This document shows positions 6,354 through 8,731 of a stretch of DNA of 8,731 bases, one piece after another. Made by a program: the position numbers and the translations under genes. Origin of the DNA: Bacteroidota bacterium. Its GTDB lineage: Bacteria > Bacteroidota > Bacteroidia > UBA8524. Each line of letters starts with the position of its first letter. Within the stretch, counting starts at the first letter, position 1. Where the stretch lies: contig DQHT01000121.1 in the NCBI GenBank assembly GCA_003531115.1, forward strand, positions 1 through 8,731, written 5' to 3'. The notes under the pieces were generated by a model. The model was not told where the DNA came from. It ran no database searches and was given only the letters and a program-made list of their open reading frames with translations.

Positions 6354-7713
6354 CCCCTATTTGCTCCTTCGTTTTTCTTTATTTCTATTGTTGTTTGCCC
6401 TGGTTCTGGGGGTTCTGATCGCATTCGCCTACTTTAAAAAAGACCTTTGGGGAGCGTATTTCCCCTTCGAAAAACTAAGGCCCATGCACGTGAGCTCGGC
6501 CATATTCTGGATACTCAGTGCCGCGCAGGGATTGGTGTTCTATTTTACAAAAGAACATTTTAAGGAGTTGTCGAAAAGAGAATGGCTCATTAAAGTTTCC
6601 CAGGGTTTATGGATGGGCAGTATTGTATGGGCTCTGGCAAGTTTTCTTTTTGGGGAATATGGAGGACGCGAGTATTGGGAATATCCACCCATCATCAACC
6701 TGCCTATTCTGCTGAGCTGGCTTTGTTTTGCCGCATACCTCTACCCCGTGGTTTTTGCCAAATTCCGATCGCAACCGGTGTACGTGTGGTTATGGAGTAC
6801 CGGTACCCTGTTTTTTATTCTTTCTTTTATAGAATCCAATTTATGGATGTTGCCCTGGTTCCGCGAAAATTTTATCCGGGACATCACCGTGCAGTGGAAA
6901 GCGAACGGTGCCATTGTAGGGGCCTGGAATCAACTTATTTATGGATTGGTTTTTTACCTCATGACCCGGATTTCGGGGAAAGAAGATTCGGCCAGATCCT
7001 GGCAGGCGTTTTTCTTTTACTTTCTGGGTATGGCCAATTTGATGTTCAATTGGGGCCATCATACCTATAATGTACCCGCAGCATCCTGGGTGAGGCATGT
7101 GGCTTATGCCATCAGCATGACGGAATGGGTCTTTTTATTGAATATGCTCTATTCGTTCAGAAAGAAGCTCACACACGCTAAAAAACTGGCAAATTGGGTG
7201 TCCTATCATTTTATTTCGGCTGCCGAGGTATGGATATTTCTCAATTTACTTTTGGCGCTGGCCATGTCGATACCCGCCATTAACCGCTATACCCACGGAA
7301 CCCATATTGTTGTGGCCCATGCCATGGGAACCACCATTGGTATCAACAGCATGATCCTTTTCGGTGCACTCTTCTATATCGCCGAAAGGTCGCATGCTAC
7401 CCTGCTCGCACGTTTTAGAAAATGGATAAGGGCGGGATTTCTAATCTCCAATATCAGCATGTTTGTCTTTTGGTTGGGACTGATCGCTGCCGGTGTAGTT
7501 AAGGCGCGTTTGATGATTGGAGAAAATCAACCCTTTCAGGTAGCCATGAAAGCGGCCAAACCGTATTTGCTGGGCTTTTCCTATGCAGGTATTGGGCTGC
7601 TGATCGGGTTTGGACTATGTGCTATTTTATTGCTCCGGTTGCTTCGTCCAGCGCATATTAGCCAGGTTCACCAACACGAGCCCGATCAAAATAAGCACAG
7701 CAACCAGGAATAA
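6337..7713 (+). CDS. norB: NorB-like heme-copper superfamily subunit I with altered active-site residues
   Basis: A 458-residue, roughly 12-helix integral membrane protein, close to the length of cNOR NorB (about 466). NorB-type features: helix II His51 in LRPMHVSSAIFW (low-spin heme ligand), GREYWEYP (112 region) corresponding to the NorB motif GREFLEQP, Gly-His241-His242 in helix VII (FeB ligands), Glu263 in SMTEW matching the helix-VIII glutamate, and YTHGTH...AH328 in helix X (heme b3 ligand). Departures: ungapped from Trp197, the helix-VI FeB histidine is Asn190 and the FeB glutamate is Val194. The helix-X His-x-His is His328-Ala329-Met330, replacing the second low-spin heme ligand. I checked the Asn190, His241/242 and His328-Ala-Met codons in the DNA. 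The likely reaction is NO reduction to N2O with electrons from the NorC-like partner, but a different NO/O2 chemistry is possible. An internal start at ATG 6343 is equally plausible. The His/Gln/Asn-rich tail (434-458) overlaps the convergent gene. Confidence 0.85.
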   Translation: MTMKNNPYLLLRFSLFLLLFALVLGVLIAFAYFKKDLWGAYFPFEKLRPMHVSSAIFWILSAAQGLVFYFTKEHFKELSKREWLIKVSQGLWMGSIVWALASFLFGEYGGREYWEYPPIINLPILLSWLCFAAYLYPVVFAKFRSQPVYVWLWSTGTLFFILSFIESNLWMLPWFRENFIRDITVQWKANGAIVGAWNQLIYGLVFYLMTRISGKEDSARSWQAFFFYFLGMANLMFNWGHHTYNVPAASWVRHVAYAISMTEWVFLLNMLYSFRKKLTHAKKLANWVSYHFISAAEVWIFLNLLLALAMSIPAINRYTHGTHIVVAHAMGTTIGINSMILFGALFYIAERSHATLLARFRKWIRAGFLISNISMFVFWLGLIAAGVVKARLMIGENQPFQVAMKAAKPYLLGFSYAGIGLLIGFGLCAILLLRLLRPAHISQVHQHEPDQNKHSNQE

Positions 7714-8731
7714 GGCTTCATTCACAAAAGGCACAAGGATATAGTCGAGGGCGGCAACTCCCTGTATGCCCAAAACCAGCTCGTTCAGAAAAACACCGAT
7801 CACAAAAACCGATAGTCCAATAAAGGTAAAGCGGGAAGGTGAGATCAATTTTCTCAATACGCAGTAGGTGATCAAAAACACCGTGGTAAAGGCCAATAAG
7901 ACCAGGTGCAGGTAGGCGATCACGATAGGCCGGAATCCGAAGGCCAGCTGACTAAGCGACGGGATGGTCGAACCCAGTTGAAGGCATACTTTGATGGCAA
8001 GTGCGGTGCCAACTCCTGCCAGGAGAAGGCGGGGAAAAAGGGCCAGTCCCAGGTCATTCAAAAACTTGTTTTTCCTGACAAAATCGAGAAGGAGCAGCAA
8101 ACCGGCGAGTTGAAACAGGGATGCCAGTACTACAGAAATATAAACAGGCAAAGGCAATTTGAGCCAAAGCACCGACAATCCGAAGGCCGGCAAACAACTC
8201 AGCGCAAAGAGCCAGAAAACCCGGATAAGGGCGCTCACATCTTTATTTCGTTTCTGCAGGTATTGACTAAAAAGTCCCATGCAGGCAAAAAACATCCATC
8301 CATTGTACTGAAAATGAAGAAACCAATACACCGAAGCCAGGTACATGTTCTGGTTGATGTTTTTGGAGGCCATCATATAACTGAGGTAAAAGGTACCCAG
8401 GGCTGAGATCACGTTAAAAAACAGGGCCGCTGCATACCATTTATAGGAAGGATTTGTTTTGAAGGGTTTTGCCTGCCTGAGAAAATAAACACAGAAATAA
8501 AAACTGATCAGCAGCGACAGGGTTGAAAACGCAATAGAAACGGCTCCATAACCCTGTATTAAGAAGGAAATCAACATTCCATAAGCTGCAATCAGTTGGA
8601 TGATAAACTGGGTATTGAAAGAAAGGAAAGGTTTATTCCTGTCTTTGATATCCAGGGAATAGGTCATCAATACCATGATGATCAAGGATATCCATCCATA
8701 CAAAGCAAAATGGGAATGGGAATGGAGCACA
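7627..8731 (-). CDS. Polytopic membrane protein of unknown function, heme-copper-oxidase-like topology, 5' end off the window
   Basis: The frame is open from the right edge to TAA at 7627 (367 residues visible, ending RWTKQPEQ). A GTG at 8730 is unlikely to be the true start because it begins inside a hydrophobic segment. About eleven transmembrane helices are visible, so a twelfth is expected upstream. With that numbering, the histidines of note are in helix II (His3/His5/His7 in LHSHSHFALYGW, counting from base 8730), helix VI (His139 in WFLHFQYNGWMFF) and helix X (His275 in IAYLHLVLLAF). LHFQYNGW resembles the NorB helix-VI pattern H-x3-E-G-x-W with Asn for Glu. Helix VII has no His-His pair. 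I recall similar anonymous membrane proteins in Bacteroidota but cannot name a family. The gene converges on norB with an 87-base tail-to-tail overlap. A role in NO or oxygen respiration is inferred from context and helix pattern only. Confidence 0.8.
   Translation of the reverse strand, partial: VLHSHSHFALYGWISLIIMVLMTYSLDIKDRNKPFLSFNTQFIIQLIAAYGMLISFLIQGYGAVSIAFSTLSLLISFYFCVYFLRQAKPFKTNPSYKWYAAALFFNVISALGTFYLSYMMASKNINQNMYLASVYWFLHFQYNGWMFFACMGLFSQYLQKRNKDVSALIRVFWLFALSCLPAFGLSVLWLKLPLPVYISVVLASLFQLAGLLLLLDFVRKNKFLNDLGLALFPRLLLAGVGTALAIKVCLQLGSTIPSLSQLAFGFRPIVIAYLHLVLLAFTTVFLITYCVLRKLISPSRFTFIGLSVFVIGVFLNELVLGIQGVAALDYILVPFVNEALFLVAVLILIGLVLVNLANMRWTKQPEQ

Noticed and set aside
6609..7070. 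153-codon plus-strand frame
   Set aside because: It is an alternative frame inside norB with no helices or motifs.
7906..8406. 166-codon plus-strand frame, Lys/Gln-rich
   Set aside because: It is antisense to the convergent membrane protein, and its polar repetitive composition is what antisense of helix codons gives.
1..8731. CRISPR array, insertion sequence or integrase
   Set aside because: No regularly spaced repeats, transposase or recombinase motifs were seen on either strand.

Overview
The window looks like chromosomal DNA of a Bacteroidota bacterium, probably a facultative flavobacterium- or cytophaga-like organism. Three things point that way. Start codons mostly lack Shine-Dalgarno sequences. 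Several starts are preceded by the phylum-specific -7 element TAnnTTTG. The secreted protein at the left edge has a signal peptide ending in Asn-Ala-Gln. No 16S or marker gene is present, so the assignment is inference.

Layout. Bases 1-1499 (minus) encode the first 499 residues of an unrecognised secreted protein that runs off the left edge; its frame is open throughout. Bases 1659-2186 (minus) hold an AT-rich orphan membrane protein. Just upstream of it lies a 26-base copy of a tRNA 3' end (2221-2246, resembling tRNA-Glu), which looks like an old integration scar. Two back-to-back perfect 8-bp hairpins follow (2316-2363). Bases 2458-2986 (plus) are a compact toxin-antitoxin pair: a 54-residue putative antitoxin overlapping a VapC-type PIN toxin. 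Bases 2987-3251 are non-coding and contain degenerate short repeats.

The right two thirds form a low-oxygen/nitrogen-oxide module. A complete adenosylcobalamin-dependent (class II) ribonucleotide reductase, nrdJ, lies on the minus strand (3252-5810). Divergent from it are a NorC-like membrane-anchored cytochrome c (5916-6353) and an overlapping NorB-like 12-helix heme-copper subunit (6337-7713). Between them sits a perfect 9-bp-arm palindrome with an FNR/DNR-type core (5860-5883). It lies exactly the same distance from a TAnnTTTG-like element on each side, so one CRP/FNR-family regulator could drive both an oxygen-independent DNA-precursor enzyme and NO respiration or detoxification. A further polytopic membrane protein (7627-8731, minus, 5' end off the window) converges on norB and overlaps its 3' end by 87 bp.

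The most unusual content is in the last two genes. The NorB-like protein keeps the NorB scaffold but, by hand alignment to my recollection of the Pseudomonas NorB sequence, lacks the FeB histidine and glutamate of helix VI (Asn and Val instead) and has His-Ala-Met in place of the helix-X His-x-His pair. The convergent protein has no family I can name with confidence, yet its histidines fall in helices II, VI and X of an inferred 12-helix topology, the ligand-bearing helices of heme-copper oxidases. Together they may represent a non-canonical NO/O2 reductase system. All alignments were made by eye from memory.
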